Source: an uncultured Victivallales bacterium (lineage in GTDB: Bacteria; Verrucomicrobiota; Lentisphaeria; Victivallales; UBA1829). From it: a DNA stretch of 64,000 nucleotides. This document shows positions 7,957 to 17,243 of the stretch, piece by piece. The position numbers were made by a program, and so were the translations under genes. The DNA is taken from assembly GCA_934661375.1 (NCBI GenBank), contig CAKUJH010000018.1, positions 5,582 through 69,581 of the forward strand, in the 5' to 3' direction. The notes beneath the pieces were generated by a model that was given only the letters and a program-made list of their open reading frames with translations, did no database searches and was not told where the DNA came from. Positions within the stretch are counted from its first letter, which is position 1, and each line of letters opens with the position of its first letter.

Positions 7957-10194
7957 ATGAAAAATCTGCCGAGAATAGCCCGCGTGCTGCTGGATCTGTC
8001 ACTGGACAGAAACTTCGATTACGCTGTGCCGCCGGATCTGGCTGCGGAAATCCGGGTCGGAATGCGCGTCATTGTTCCTTTCGGAACCAGCGGGGAACGT
8101 CCGGCGTATGTGGTCGCTTTCGCTGAAAGTTCGCCGTACCCGACCCTGAAACCGATCCTTTCCATCTGCCGGGACAACACCTCCCTGCCCGATGCGCTGA
8201 TCCGGCTGGGCGAATGGATGGCGGATTACTACTGCTGCGCCAGGGAAACGGCAATCCGCAATCTGCTGCCGGGAGCGGTCCGCAGCGGCAAAGTCAAACA
8301 GAAAACCTGCGCCTGGTATTTTCCAGCCGACCGCGACACGGTGAACCGTTACATTCTGGACAATCCCAAGGCGAAAGCGCGCTGTGCCGTGCTCCGGGTT
8401 CTGCTGCGGAACACCCGCGGCATGGACGCCCCGCAGCTGCTCAAGGAAGCGGAAACCTCCATGGCGACGCTGAAAAAACTGCTGGAGGACAAAGTGATTG
8501 CCGTCGAACGGCGCGGAGTGGAACGCGACCCGTTCAAGGGCGTCAACATCCTGCCGACACAGCCCAAGCCGCCCAGTCTCGAACAGGAAACAGCCCTGGA
8601 ACTGATTTTCCGCAAATATCATGAACGGCGCCCCGGCGAAAGTCATGTGATTCTGCTTCACGGCGTTACCGGCAGCGGAAAAACGGAAGTCTATCTCCAG
8701 ACCATCGCCGAAGTTCTCAAGGACGGCGGCGAAGCGATTGTGCTGGTTCCGGAAATTTCCCTGACACCGCAGACAGTGGAACGTTTCCGCGCCCGCTTCG
8801 GCGATCAGGTCAGCGTACTGCACAGCGGGTTGAGCGACGGGGAACGCTATGATGAATGGATGAAAGTCCAGTCCGGCAAAGTCAGAATCGCAGTCGGCGC
8901 ACGTTCCGCGCTGTTTGCCCCGTTCCGGCATCTGGCACTGATTGTGGTGGACGAGGAACACGACAGTTCCTACAAACAGTCCGAGGCGCCCCGTTACAAC
9001 GCGCGGGATGTGGCAGTCGTGCGCGGAAAATTTGAAAATGCCCTGGTGATCCTCGGTTCAGCGACTCCGTCGGTCGAATCCTATCACAACGCCCTCACCG
9101 GAAAATATTCCCTGGCAAAACTCACCCGGCGGCATGATCCGTCCATCCTGATGCCGGATGTGAATGTTACGGATATGCGTCTGGAATCCGATGACGAAGG
9201 GCGCATTCCGTTTTTTTCCAAAGGTCTGGTCGAAGCCGTCCGGGAACGCATACGCCGCGGCGAACAGAGCATCATCTTCCTGAACCGCCGCGGATTCGCC
9301 CGGCAGCTGAACTGTCCCGAATGCGGCTACATCGCCATGTGTCCGGAATGTTCCGTCGCCCTGACCTACCATCAGCGGAGCCAGACGCTGACCTGTCATT
9401 TCTGCGGAGCCGCCGATTCCGCGCCGGAACGATGTCCGCAGTGTGGTTCGCCCAAAATCCGTTACCGCGGCAGCGGAACCGAACGCATTGAAAGCGTATT
9501 CGGCGAACTGTTCAAAGGAGCAAGAATCGCCCGCATGGATTCCGATACCATGACGCGTCCCAGTCTTTATGAAAAAACGCTGGCGTCGTTCCGGCGCGGA
9601 GAAATCGACATTCTGATCGGGACGCAGATGATTGCCAAGGGACTGGACTTCCCCAACGTAACGTTCGTCGGCGTGGTCAATGCCGATCTCGGACTGTATA
9701 TTCCCGGCGATTTCCGGGCGCAGGAACACGCGTTTCAACTGCTGACGCAGGTTTCCGGACGCGCCGGACGCGGCGGCATTCACGGCGAAGTTCTCATTCA
9801 GACCTGCAATCCGTTCAACTCCGCCATTCAGTTTGCGGCGCAGCACGACTACGAAGGTTTTTTCAAAGAGGAAATCGCTCTGCGGGAAGAACTGGCGTTT
9901 CCTCCGTTCGGACACGTGATGCTGGTTCATTTCCGGGGTGAAGATGCGGAAAAAGTTCTGCTGACCGCCAAACGGATCATGGAGGCGGTCCGTCCAGCTG
10001 TTGCCGCGGATACACGGGTCACGGAGCCCGCGCCCGCGCCCGTTGAACGTATTGCGGGCAAATACCGTTTCGCCGCCGTTTTCATGGGAACCAAACTGGC
10101 GGGAACCCGCCGCGCACTCAAACGCGCCATTTACGCGGATAAACATCCGGGCGTCGATGTTTACGTGGATATGGATGCACTGTCTTTCCTTTGA
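7957..10194 (+). CDS. priA: Primosomal protein N' (replication restart helicase PriA), 745 aa
   Basis: PriA is the 3'-5' DNA helicase that recognises stalled forks and reloads DnaB. The sequence shows the N-terminal 3'BD-like domain (VLLDLSLDRNFDYAVP), Walker A GVTGSGKTEVY, Walker B DEEHD, and GSATPS. The eight-cysteine zinc module follows (CPECGYIAMCPEC, CHFCGA, CPQCG), then GTERIE, GTQMIAKGLDFPNV and QVSGRAGR. The frame is open further upstream, but the ATG at 7957 begins at the conserved N-terminus and gives a family-normal length. Its 3' end overlaps the 3' end of the convergent AraC gene by 34 nt. Confidence 0.96.
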   Translation: MKNLPRIARVLLDLSLDRNFDYAVPPDLAAEIRVGMRVIVPFGTSGERPAYVVAFAESSPYPTLKPILSICRDNTSLPDALIRLGEWMADYYCCARETAIRNLLPGAVRSGKVKQKTCAWYFPADRDTVNRYILDNPKAKARCAVLRVLLRNTRGMDAPQLLKEAETSMATLKKLLEDKVIAVERRGVERDPFKGVNILPTQPKPPSLEQETALELIFRKYHERRPGESHVILLHGVTGSGKTEVYLQTIAEVLKDGGEAIVLVPEISLTPQTVERFRARFGDQVSVLHSGLSDGERYDEWMKVQSGKVRIAVGARSALFAPFRHLALIVVDEEHDSSYKQSEAPRYNARDVAVVRGKFENALVILGSATPSVESYHNALTGKYSLAKLTRRHDPSILMPDVNVTDMRLESDDEGRIPFFSKGLVEAVRERIRRGEQSIIFLNRRGFARQLNCPECGYIAMCPECSVALTYHQRSQTLTCHFCGAADSAPERCPQCGSPKIRYRGSGTERIESVFGELFKGARIARMDSDTMTRPSLYEKTLASFRRGEIDILIGTQMIAKGLDFPNVTFVGVVNADLGLYIPGDFRAQEHAFQLLTQVSGRAGRGGIHGEVLIQTCNPFNSAIQFAAQHDYEGFFKEEIALREELAFPPFGHVMLVHFRGEDAEKVLLTAKRIMEAVRPAVAADTRVTEPAPAPVERIAGKYRFAAVFMGTKLAGTRRALKRAIYADKHPGVDVYVDMDALSFL

Positions 10195-11081
10195 ATCTCA
10201 TCAGCATTTGCCGCGACGGGACGGGTGTAGAAACGGTTGCGGTACTGCGCCGGACTGCATCCGAAATGCTGACGGAACGCCCGCCCGAAACTGGCGGCAC
10301 TGGCATAACCGGTCTGCTCGGCAACCTGTTCGCAGGACATGGAAAAATCCCGGAGCAGACGCGTTGCCAGCTGCATCCGTTCCTCCTCGGAAAACTGCTG
10401 AAGCGTGAACCCGGTACGTTCCCGGAACACCCGTGAAAGATGTTCCCGCGAAATCTGAAGATGTTCGGCGATTTCCTGTATATTCAGAGTGTGCCCCGGA
10501 TTTTCCGAAATCAGCAGCTGCGCCGACTGAACCAGCTGACTGCCCGGCGAAACAACTTCATCATGTTCCAGCAGTTCCCCCAGCAGGGCAAAGATATCGC
10601 AGGCGATTTTCGCCCCTTCCGTCGGAGTAACAAAACGGACGGACCGGCAGCGGTTGCGGAAAGATTTCAGATATTTGACAAATCCGGAATCCAGCGGAAT
10701 ATCCACATAATGCCCGTACCGCCCGCTGATTTCTTCCAGCATACGCACCGCCTGTTCCCCGAAGAAGTCAACCCAGAGGAACTCCCACGGCTCCGCGGCG
10801 TGTCCGGGGTAATAATACGCGCTCTGCGGATCTCCGAGCGTGCAGATGAACGCCTTCCCCGGCGTGAGCTTGTAAATGATGTCGCCATACCGGAAAGCCC
10901 CTTCGCCGGAGACAGTGCAGGAAATCTGGACCGCATTCACGGGACGTCCGCGTCCTTCCAGATGATACAGCGGCGAAGTCTGGCGTTCCAGCACAATTTC
11001 ATGCGGCACCGGAAAAGAATCCATAGGTCGGTTTTCCTGAAAACGGACTTCCCACAGACGTATGTCGTCAAATACCCCCAT
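10161..11081 (-). CDS. AraC-family transcriptional regulator (306 aa)
   Basis: An N-terminal cupin-like ligand-binding domain (PLYHLEGRGRPVNAVQ, GDIIYKLTPGKAFIC, WEFLWVDFFG) is followed by two C-terminal helix-turn-helix motifs. The last ~95 residues carry NIQEIAEHLQISREHLSRVFRE and the AraC signature around AEQTGYASAASFGRAFRQHFG, then SPAQYR. The ATG at 11081 was chosen because GAGGAG precedes it by 7 nt; an in-frame ATG at 11126 also exists. It diverges from the thuA/Gfo-Idh pair and probably regulates it, in response to a sugar. Its last 34 nt overlap the end of priA. Confidence 0.88.
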   Translation of the reverse strand: MGVFDDIRLWEVRFQENRPMDSFPVPHEIVLERQTSPLYHLEGRGRPVNAVQISCTVSGEGAFRYGDIIYKLTPGKAFICTLGDPQSAYYYPGHAAEPWEFLWVDFFGEQAVRMLEEISGRYGHYVDIPLDSGFVKYLKSFRNRCRSVRFVTPTEGAKIACDIFALLGELLEHDEVVSPGSQLVQSAQLLISENPGHTLNIQEIAEHLQISREHLSRVFRERTGFTLQQFSEEERMQLATRLLRDFSMSCEQVAEQTGYASAASFGRAFRQHFGCSPAQYRNRFYTRPVAANADEIQRKDSASIST

Positions 11082-11127
11082 TGTCAAACTCCTCACATTT
11101 TGTAACTGTAATATCACATTCTGCATA

Positions 11128-11156
11128 ACAATACTCTCTTGAATCCAATAAATCAA
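11128..11156 (-). promoter_or_regulatory. Predicted sigma-70-type promoter for the AraC gene
   Basis: On the minus strand, TTGATT (complement of 11151-11156) and TATTGT (complement of 11128-11133) are separated by 17 nt. The implied transcript start is about 40 nt before the chosen AraC start codon. Confidence 0.5.
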
Positions 11157-11177
11157 GCATTAAATTAAAAAACAGAA

Positions 11178-11193
11178 ACGAATTTTCATTCGT
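11178..11193. promoter_or_regulatory. Inverted repeat between AraC and thuA-like genes
   Basis: ACGAAT-TTTC-ATTCGT is a perfect 6-bp inverted repeat in the divergent intergenic region, 38 nt before the ThuA-like start. It is a candidate operator for the adjacent regulator. AraC proteins more often use direct repeats, so the link is tentative. Confidence 0.35.
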
Positions 11194-11231
11194 CACAAAA
11201 TAGATACATCAACGAACGAAAGGAATCCATC

Positions 11232-11969
11232 ATGGAAAAGAAAATCCGCGTTACCGTCTGGAACGAGTTCCGTCACGAACTGCAGAATGAAAGTGTCCGG
11301 GCAGTTTATCCGCAGGGAATGCACACCGCTATCGGAGAAGCGCTGCTTCAGGCTGGCGATTTTGATGTGCAGTATGCCTGGCTCGACAAGGATGCGGAAC
11401 ACGGGCTGAGCGAGGAAGTCCTTGCCAATACTGACGTGCTGTTCTGGTGGGGACACATGGCGCACAGTGAAGTCAAGGACGAAATCGTGGACCGCGTTCA
11501 GAAACATATTCAGGAAGGCATGGGACTGATTGTACTGCATTCCGGACACTTCTCCAAAATCTTCCGCCGTATGCTCGGCACCACCTGCAGCCTGAACTGG
11601 CGCGAAGTCGGTGAAAAGGAACGCATCTGGACCATTGAACCCGCGCACCCGATTGCCGCCGGACTGCCCGCGCATTTCGAACTGCCGCACACCGAAATGT
11701 ACGGCGAACGCTTCGATATCCCGACTCCGAAAGACGTGGTTTTCATCACCTGGTACGAAGGCGGCGAAGTCTTCCGCAGCGGTGTAACTTTCGAACGCGG
11801 CTACGGACGCATCTTCTATTTCGCGCCCGGACACGAAACCTTCCCGATTTTCTACGATGAAAACATCCGCAAGGTTCTGGTCAACGCCGCCCACTGGGCT
11901 GCTCCGCGGATCGTCCGCAGCATCTCCTGCCCGAGCGTTCCTGCTCTGGAAGAAATCAAATCCAAATAA
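11232..11969 (+). CDS. ThuA-domain protein (trehalose-utilisation type), 245 aa
   Basis: The protein matches the ThuA family, a class I glutamine-amidotransferase-like fold found beside Gfo/Idh sugar dehydrogenases. Visible landmarks are the beta-alpha start RVTVWNEFRHE, DVLFWWGHMAH, GLIVLHSGHFS, the HPIAAGLPAHFELPHTEMYGE segment, and the C-terminal GYGRIFYFAPGHETFP. ThuA proteins act in uptake or oxidation of disaccharides; the biochemical role is not settled. AAAGGA lies ~8 nt before the ATG. The Gfo/Idh gene follows after 14 nt, as in thuAB operons. Confidence 0.85.
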   Translation: MEKKIRVTVWNEFRHELQNESVRAVYPQGMHTAIGEALLQAGDFDVQYAWLDKDAEHGLSEEVLANTDVLFWWGHMAHSEVKDEIVDRVQKHIQEGMGLIVLHSGHFSKIFRRMLGTTCSLNWREVGEKERIWTIEPAHPIAAGLPAHFELPHTEMYGERFDIPTPKDVVFITWYEGGEVFRSGVTFERGYGRIFYFAPGHETFPIFYDENIRKVLVNAAHWAAPRIVRSISCPSVPALEEIKSK

Positions 11970-11983
11970 CGGAGATTCTGAAA

Positions 11984-13075
11984 ATGAGTAAAAAACTGAA
12001 AGCCGGCGTCATCGGTCTGGGCATGGGCGGCGGACATCTGGCAGGCTATCTGGATCATCCGGACGTGGAAGTCGTCGCCATTGCCGACCGCCGCGAAGAC
12101 CGCCGTGCTCTGCTGCCGGTGAATTTCCCGAAATTCCACGGCAAAGTTTATCACGAAGGCATCGAAATGATCGAAAAGGAAAAACTGGACATCATTTCCG
12201 TTGCCGTTCCCAACAACCAGCACAAGGATCTGACCATTGCCGCGCTGGAATCCGGAGCGCATGTGCTGTGCGAAAAACCGATGGCTATGAATGTGGCGGA
12301 AGCGCAGGAAATGCTCGATACCGCCAAACGCTGCGGCAAAAAACTCGGCATTGATTTCTCCTACCGTTTCAAACCGCAGTCCCGCGCCATGAAAGACATG
12401 ATTGAACAGGGTGCGCTCGGCGATATCTACTACGGACGCAGTGTCTGGTTCCGCCGCCGCGGCATCCCCGGCCTGGCGGCGAACAGCTTCAACACCGGTG
12501 CCGGGAAAACTGCCCCCATGGGTTCCTGGTTCTTCGACAAGGAACAATCCGGCGGCGGTCCGCTCATCGACCTCGGCGTGCATCGTCTCGACCTCGCTCT
12601 GTGGCTGATGGGGTATCCGAAACCGGTCTGGGTCATGGCAAGCACCTATGCCAAGTTCGGACCCGAACTCGGACGCCGGAACGGTCTGCCTTACACCGTT
12701 GAGGATCTGGCGTGTGCCATGATTAAATTCGAAAACGGCGCAACGCTCGAACTGGATGCGTCCTGGGCTTCCAACATCAAGGAAAATGAACTCCAGACCA
12801 TCCGGCTGCTGGGCGACAAAGGCGGCATGTACCAGTACAACCTCAACGAAGGGTATACGTACGATGTGGAATATTATTCCGAAATCGCCGGACGCCAGTT
12901 CGACAGCAAAATGCACACTGCCGACGACATGCCGAGCGCGTTTCAGCTGTTCGCTGACGCCGTGCGCGACGATACGCCCTTCCTGGTTCAGCCGGAAGAC
13001 GGCGTAACCGTCATGCGGATTCTGGATGCAATCTACCGTTCCGCCAATTCCGGCGCACCGGAAAAAATTCTCTGA
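11984..13075 (+). CDS. Gfo/Idh/MocA-family NAD(P)-dependent oxidoreductase (363 aa)
   Basis: The N-terminal Rossmann fold is GVIGLGMGGGHLAGY with VVAIADRR at the end of beta 2. The conserved EKPMAMN motif supplies the catalytic Lys (about residue 97). The C-terminal alpha/beta domain contains DLGVHRLDLALWLMG, with the usual Asp and His of the family. It probably oxidises or reduces a sugar or inositol-like substrate with NAD(P). It forms a two-gene unit with the ThuA-like gene and ends at a strong terminator 22 nt downstream. Confidence 0.9.
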   Translation: MSKKLKAGVIGLGMGGGHLAGYLDHPDVEVVAIADRREDRRALLPVNFPKFHGKVYHEGIEMIEKEKLDIISVAVPNNQHKDLTIAALESGAHVLCEKPMAMNVAEAQEMLDTAKRCGKKLGIDFSYRFKPQSRAMKDMIEQGALGDIYYGRSVWFRRRGIPGLAANSFNTGAGKTAPMGSWFFDKEQSGGGPLIDLGVHRLDLALWLMGYPKPVWVMASTYAKFGPELGRRNGLPYTVEDLACAMIKFENGATLELDASWASNIKENELQTIRLLGDKGGMYQYNLNEGYTYDVEYYSEIAGRQFDSKMHTADDMPSAFQLFADAVRDDTPFLVQPEDGVTVMRILDAIYRSANSGAPEKIL

Positions 13076-13096
13076 CCGCTCTGTCTCTTGAAAAAT

Positions 13097-13144
13097 AATC
13101 CGTCCGGGTGTAAATTACCGTTTCACCCGAACGGATTTTTTTTT
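13097..13144 (+). terminator. Rho-independent terminator after the Gfo/Idh gene
   Basis: AATCCGTCCGGGTG (13097-13110) pairs with CACCCGAACGGATT (13124-13137) with one mismatch. A run of nine T ends at 13144. The chromate-transporter genes start only 17 nt later. Confidence 0.85.
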
Positions 13145-13161
13145 GGAGCACAGACAGGAAA

Positions 13162-13755
13162 ATGGAAGAGATTTCTTACTGGAAAAAACTGTGGCTGCTG
13201 TTCTTCACGTTTGCGAAGATCGCCACACTGGTCGTCGGCGGCGGATATGCGATTCTACCCGTAGTCGAGGAGACTTTCACGAAAAAATACAAATGGCTGT
13301 CCCCGGAAGAACTGCTGGATATGATGGGACTGGTTCAGGCGGTTCCGGGAATTATCGCCTGCAACTGTGCGGTATATGTCGGACGCCGGATCGCCGGCTT
13401 CGGCGGATTGCTGGCAGCGGCATTCGGGGTCTGCCTGCCGTCCGTGCTGATCATCATGATCATTGCGGCGTTCTTCCCGAACCTGAATCCGGAAAACCCG
13501 TATCTGCTGGGCGCATTCCGCGGAGTCCGCGCCTGTGTTACCGCCCTGGTGGTGATGACCGCATTCCGGATGGTGAAAAAAGTTCTGAAATCCTGGTTTG
13601 AATGGACCATGGCTTCGGCGGCGCTGATTCTGGTTCTGGCAAAATTTGAACCGGTTTACGTGATTCTTGCCTCCATGCCGATCGGGATTGTGTTTGCATG
13701 GTTCAACCGGAAACGGCTGTCCGCTCAGCCGGAAAAGAAAGCAGGTGCGCAATGA
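13162..13755 (+). CDS. Chromate transporter, short-chain subunit 1 (197 aa)
   Basis: This is a half-size CHR-superfamily membrane protein. The N-terminus carries FFTFAKIATLVVGGGYAILPVVEE and then VQAVPGIIACNCAVYVG, corresponding to the conserved GGGY and PGP-like motifs of the ChrA repeat. Five to six hydrophobic segments follow. Two adjacent short genes replace the usual fused ChrA. Family members export chromate, possibly with other anions as the native substrate. The stop overlaps the next start. Confidence 0.88.
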   Translation: MEEISYWKKLWLLFFTFAKIATLVVGGGYAILPVVEETFTKKYKWLSPEELLDMMGLVQAVPGIIACNCAVYVGRRIAGFGGLLAAAFGVCLPSVLIIMIIAAFFPNLNPENPYLLGAFRGVRACVTALVVMTAFRMVKKVLKSWFEWTMASAALILVLAKFEPVYVILASMPIGIVFAWFNRKRLSAQPEKKAGAQ

Positions 13756-14351
13756 ATCTGTGGACTCTGTTCTGGCTGTTTGTGAAATTCGGCAGTGTCA
13801 GCTTCGGCGGCGGTTTTGTGCTGGCTCCCCTGCTGATTGCGGAAATGGTGGAAAAACGCCATGTCATTTCCCTGGAGGCATTCGGCAATCTGGTTTCCAT
13901 TGCCCAGGTAACACCGGGACCGATCGGCATCAACTCGGCAACCTACATGGGCTATATCCAGGGCGGAGTCGGCGGCGGCATACTGGCAAGCATCGGACTG
14001 ATTCTGCCCTCGCTGATCCTCGGACCGATGATCTTTTATGCCGTGGCGCGCTGGAAAGACTCTCTGCTGATTTCCGGTCTGCTGAAAGGCGTTCGCCCGG
14101 TATCTCTGGCTTTGGTGTTCTTTGCCGTTTTCCTGTTCATGGGCATGTCGGTTTTCACTGCTCCGATTCCGTTTGAAGCCGTCGGTGAACTGATCCGCAG
14201 CGGTTCGTTCACCATTCCCCAGAATTTCCGGCTTTCTTTCGGCGGTCTGGCGGTATGCCTGGCGGTCCTGCTGCTGATGTGGAAAACCCGGCTTTCCACC
14301 ACCTGGCTGATTCTGCTTTCCGCCGCGGCGGGCGCATTGATCTGCAGGTGA
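13752..14351 (+). CDS. Chromate transporter, short-chain subunit 2 (199 aa)
   Basis: This is the second CHR half: LFVKFGSVSFGGGFVLAPLLIAE then IAQVTPGPIGINSATYMGY, the classic ChrA GGG and PGP motifs, followed by repeated membrane spans and KGVRPVSLAL. The frame is open upstream, but the ATG at 13752 begins at the conserved helix and overlaps the preceding stop by 4 nt, so the two halves are co-translated and presumably heterodimerise. It converges on the response regulator gene with a 24-nt gap. Confidence 0.88.
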   Translation: MNLWTLFWLFVKFGSVSFGGGFVLAPLLIAEMVEKRHVISLEAFGNLVSIAQVTPGPIGINSATYMGYIQGGVGGGILASIGLILPSLILGPMIFYAVARWKDSLLISGLLKGVRPVSLALVFFAVFLFMGMSVFTAPIPFEAVGELIRSGSFTIPQNFRLSFGGLAVCLAVLLLMWKTRLSTTWLILLSAAAGALICR

Positions 14352-14375
14352 GGAAAGTTTTCCGGCAGCCGTCCG

Positions 14376-15749
14376 TCATTCAATCCCGTACAACGTCAGT
14401 TTACGGTGCAGAGTCCGGCGGCTGATTCCCAGTTTTTCCGCGGCTTTGGTGCGGTTGCCGCCGCATTCCTCCAGCGCGCGGGAAATCAGCATTTTTTCGT
14501 TGCGTTCCAGATCGCAGGATGAGGAACTCAGAATGGTTTTGGATATGCCGGGCGTGAGTTTTTCCCGGATATTGATCGGAACATTGTCCAGATCAATCGT
14601 ATTGCTGCGTGTCAGCACGACCATGCGTTCAACGCAGTTCTTCAGTTCCCGGATGTTGCCCGGCCACGGATAGGAACACAGGGCAGACATCGCACTTTCC
14701 GAAATCGTCATTTCCGGTCTGCCGTTTTCCTTGGCGAAATATGCCAGATAGTGATTGACCAGCGGCGGAATATCTTCGGTGCGTTCCCGCAGCGGCGGCA
14801 GATGAATCGTCACCACATCCAGACGATAGTACAGGTCTTCGCGGAAAGTGCCTTCCGCCACCATGGCAGCCAGATCGCGGTTGGTCGCAGTAACCACGCG
14901 TGTATCTACTTCGATGGTGTCCACGCCCCCGATCCGTTCAAAACAGCGGGTTTCCAGAACGCGCAGCAGTTTGACCTGCGTCGACAGCGGAATTTCCCCG
15001 ATTTCATCCAGAAACAGCGTTCCGCCGTCCGCCAGTTCAAAACGGCCTTTGCGCTGTTCCGTGGCTCCGGTGAACGCTCCTTTTTCGTGACCGAATAATT
15101 CGCTTTCAAGCAGGGTTTCCGGCAATGCCGCACAATGAACCGGGACAAATCTTCCGGTACGTCCGCTGAGCTGGTGAACCGCCTGCGCGATCAGTTCCTT
15201 GCCCGTTCCGCTCTCCCCGGTAATGCTGACCGTGGCACGGGTCGGGGCAACCTGCCGGACATTGTCGATGATCCGCTGCATGGCGGCGGAATTGCCGATA
15301 ATGTTTTCCACGCCGAATTTGGCATTCAGCCGTTTTTTCAGTTCGGAATTCTCCGCCTTGATCCGCCCGGATTCCAATGCACGGTTCACCAGAATTTCCA
15401 GCTGGTCCAGATTGACCGGTTTGGTTACAAAGTCAAATGCGCCGCGTTTCATGGCTCCGACAGCGGCCTCGATGGAACCGTAAGCCGTAAACAGAATACA
15501 GGGCGGCGGAGGTGTTTTCTTCAACGTCGCATCCAGTATGGTCAGTCCGTCCGCTCCCGGCATACGGATATCCGACAGCACCAGATCGTAGTTGTTGCGT
15601 TCCAGCAGATTCATGCCGATCTGCCCGTCTTCGGCTAACGTGACATCGTAATTCGGACGCAGAAAACGCCCCAGCGCTTCACGGGTTCCGCGTTCATCGT
15701 CGACAATAAGAATGGAAGGGCGTCCCTCCCGTTTATGAATCAGGGGCAT
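14376..15749 (-). CDS. Sigma-54-dependent NtrC-family response regulator (457 aa)
   Basis: Three domains are visible. The receiver (residues ~12-125) has acidic pair DD17-18 and phosphoacceptor Asp60 in VLSDIRMPG. The AAA+ domain has Walker A GESGTGKE (178-185) and the sigma-54 contact loop GAFTGA (224-229). The C-terminal Fis-type helix-turn-helix is NRTKAAEKLGISRRTLHRKL. It activates RNA polymerase carrying sigma-54 after phosphorylation by the histidine kinase encoded 5 nt upstream. Its targets are not evident; no convincing -24/-12 promoter was recognised in the window. Confidence 0.95.
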   Translation of the reverse strand: MPLIHKREGRPSILIVDDERGTREALGRFLRPNYDVTLAEDGQIGMNLLERNNYDLVLSDIRMPGADGLTILDATLKKTPPPPCILFTAYGSIEAAVGAMKRGAFDFVTKPVNLDQLEILVNRALESGRIKAENSELKKRLNAKFGVENIIGNSAAMQRIIDNVRQVAPTRATVSITGESGTGKELIAQAVHQLSGRTGRFVPVHCAALPETLLESELFGHEKGAFTGATEQRKGRFELADGGTLFLDEIGEIPLSTQVKLLRVLETRCFERIGGVDTIEVDTRVVTATNRDLAAMVAEGTFREDLYYRLDVVTIHLPPLRERTEDIPPLVNHYLAYFAKENGRPEMTISESAMSALCSYPWPGNIRELKNCVERMVVLTRSNTIDLDNVPINIREKLTPGISKTILSSSSCDLERNEKMLISRALEECGGNRTKAAEKLGISRRTLHRKLTLYGIE

Positions 15750-15754
15750 AGGTA

Positions 15755-16969
15755 TTACTCCGGCTTGTTTTCATTGAGTTCGCACTCTTCCGCTTCCAGA
15801 AGAGCTGCGCGGGAATCTTTCGGTGGCGGCAGCACCCGGATCCGGGAACCGATCACCGGAAATGCCAGACGGAAGCGTGTGCCTTCCCCCACTTTGCTTT
15901 CGAAGGAGAGCCGCCCGCCGTGGTCGCGGACAATCCGCTCGACAACCATCAGCCCCAGCCCGTTGCCGTTAGCTTTCGTCGTGAAAAACGGCGTGAACAG
16001 CTGCCGGGCATCTTCCGGACGGATTCCCTGTCCCTGATCCAGAACATCCACATACACCGAACGTTCATCCGCCGAACAGGATATGGAAAGCGTTCCGCCC
16101 TGCGGCATGGCCTGCACGGCATTCTTGATCAGATTGTAGAAAGCCTGTTTCAGCAGATCGGCGTCTCCGCGGATTTTCGGCAGATTCTGATTCCACAGAC
16201 AGTTCACCGTTACATTCCGGCCTTCGATTTCATGACGCATGAAGGACAGAGAATCCAGTACGGCATTTTTGATGTCCATGGGATGCAGATTCGGTTTCGT
16301 CGGCCGCAGGGCATGAAGGAACTGATGAATGATGTTGTCCAGCCGTTCCACTTCGTTCTTGCATTCCGTAACCATTTCCCGCCCGTCGTTCAGTTCAAAA
16401 TTGCCGCTGTCGATGCTTTTCTGAAGCAGCTGAAGGTTCAGATACAGGCTGTTGAGCGGATTGCCGATTTCATGGGCGACTTCCGCCGCCAGGGTCGTTA
16501 TCAGATTGGCGCGTTCGTTTTCCGCCGCCGAACTCAACCGGTCATACGTTTCCGTGATGTCGTTGAAAATCAGCGTGGCGAAACTGTGATCGTCTTCCGC
16601 TTTGCGCGGCACCGCATAAAAATTCAGCACCCGGCGCCGCGGATACAGAATTTCAATCTCATGATATGTGGTCTGCGCACTGATCCCCTCCGGTCCGAAG
16701 AAATGGTCCCAGTCGATTTCGCGGATCAGACCGGACACCCGGATGCGGGACACATCGTCCGGAATCCCGAACATTTCCTTTGCCACGGCATTGTGGTAGA
16801 CCAGCCGGTAGCCGTCGTCTATGATGATGATTCCCTCCCGGATCGAATTGAATACCGACTCCATGAACCCGTGTTCACGGGACAGCAGATGCACGTAGGA
16901 ATTGATGGAACCGGAATCCAGCGAATCCAGTTTGGATACAAATTTGGAGAAAAATTGATTTCTGGGCAT
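15755..16969 (-). CDS. PAS-containing sensor histidine kinase, NtrB/AtoS-like (404 aa)
   Basis: A PAS domain (FNSIREGIIIIDDGYRLVYHNAVAKEMFGI) is followed by a HisKA helix with AHEIGNPL, phospho-His at residue 166, then an HATPase domain with N-box FYNLIKNAVQAMP, DQGQGI and GNGLGLMV. No membrane helix is present, so it is a soluble sensor. The ATG at 16969 has a GAAGGT site 9 nt upstream, better placed than an in-frame GTG at 16978. It is transcribed with the response regulator. Confidence 0.94.
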   Translation of the reverse strand: MPRNQFFSKFVSKLDSLDSGSINSYVHLLSREHGFMESVFNSIREGIIIIDDGYRLVYHNAVAKEMFGIPDDVSRIRVSGLIREIDWDHFFGPEGISAQTTYHEIEILYPRRRVLNFYAVPRKAEDDHSFATLIFNDITETYDRLSSAAENERANLITTLAAEVAHEIGNPLNSLYLNLQLLQKSIDSGNFELNDGREMVTECKNEVERLDNIIHQFLHALRPTKPNLHPMDIKNAVLDSLSFMRHEIEGRNVTVNCLWNQNLPKIRGDADLLKQAFYNLIKNAVQAMPQGGTLSISCSADERSVYVDVLDQGQGIRPEDARQLFTPFFTTKANGNGLGLMVVERIVRDHGGRLSFESKVGEGTRFRLAFPVIGSRIRVLPPPKDSRAALLEAEECELNENKPE

Positions 16970-17015
16970 AAATGACACACCTTCATTCAGAATCAGGGTT
17001 GAAACATTTTGTCAC

Positions 17016-17043
17016 ACTATACCATGTTTGCGCCAAAAGTCAA
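17016..17043 (-). promoter_or_regulatory. Predicted promoter of the histidine kinase/response regulator operon
   Basis: On the minus strand TTGACT (complement of 17038-17043) and TATAGT (complement of 17016-17021) are spaced by 16 nt. The transcript would begin about 40 nt before the kinase start codon. Confidence 0.6.
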
Positions 17044-17151
17044 GTTTGCTTTTTTAGCCGGTTTATTCTTTTTTGGGTGGAAAAAACGGCTTTTTTATCG
17101 AAAAAATGCAAATAAATGATAAAAAAAACATTTTTTTTGCGCATTACCCCC

Positions 17152-17179
17152 TTCACAAAATTGATTTTTTGGTTATAAT
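17152..17179 (+). promoter_or_regulatory. Predicted promoter of the cold-shock gene
   Basis: TTCACA (17152-17157) and a perfect TATAAT (17174-17179) are separated by 16 nt. The leader to the start codon is about 58 nt. It lies in a very AT-rich stretch divergent from the kinase promoter. Confidence 0.65.
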
Positions 17180-17243
17180 TATATATGTAATCAGTGCAGC
17201 AATGCACTCCGTGAGGGTTTTAACAAAAGGAATGGTGGGAAAA

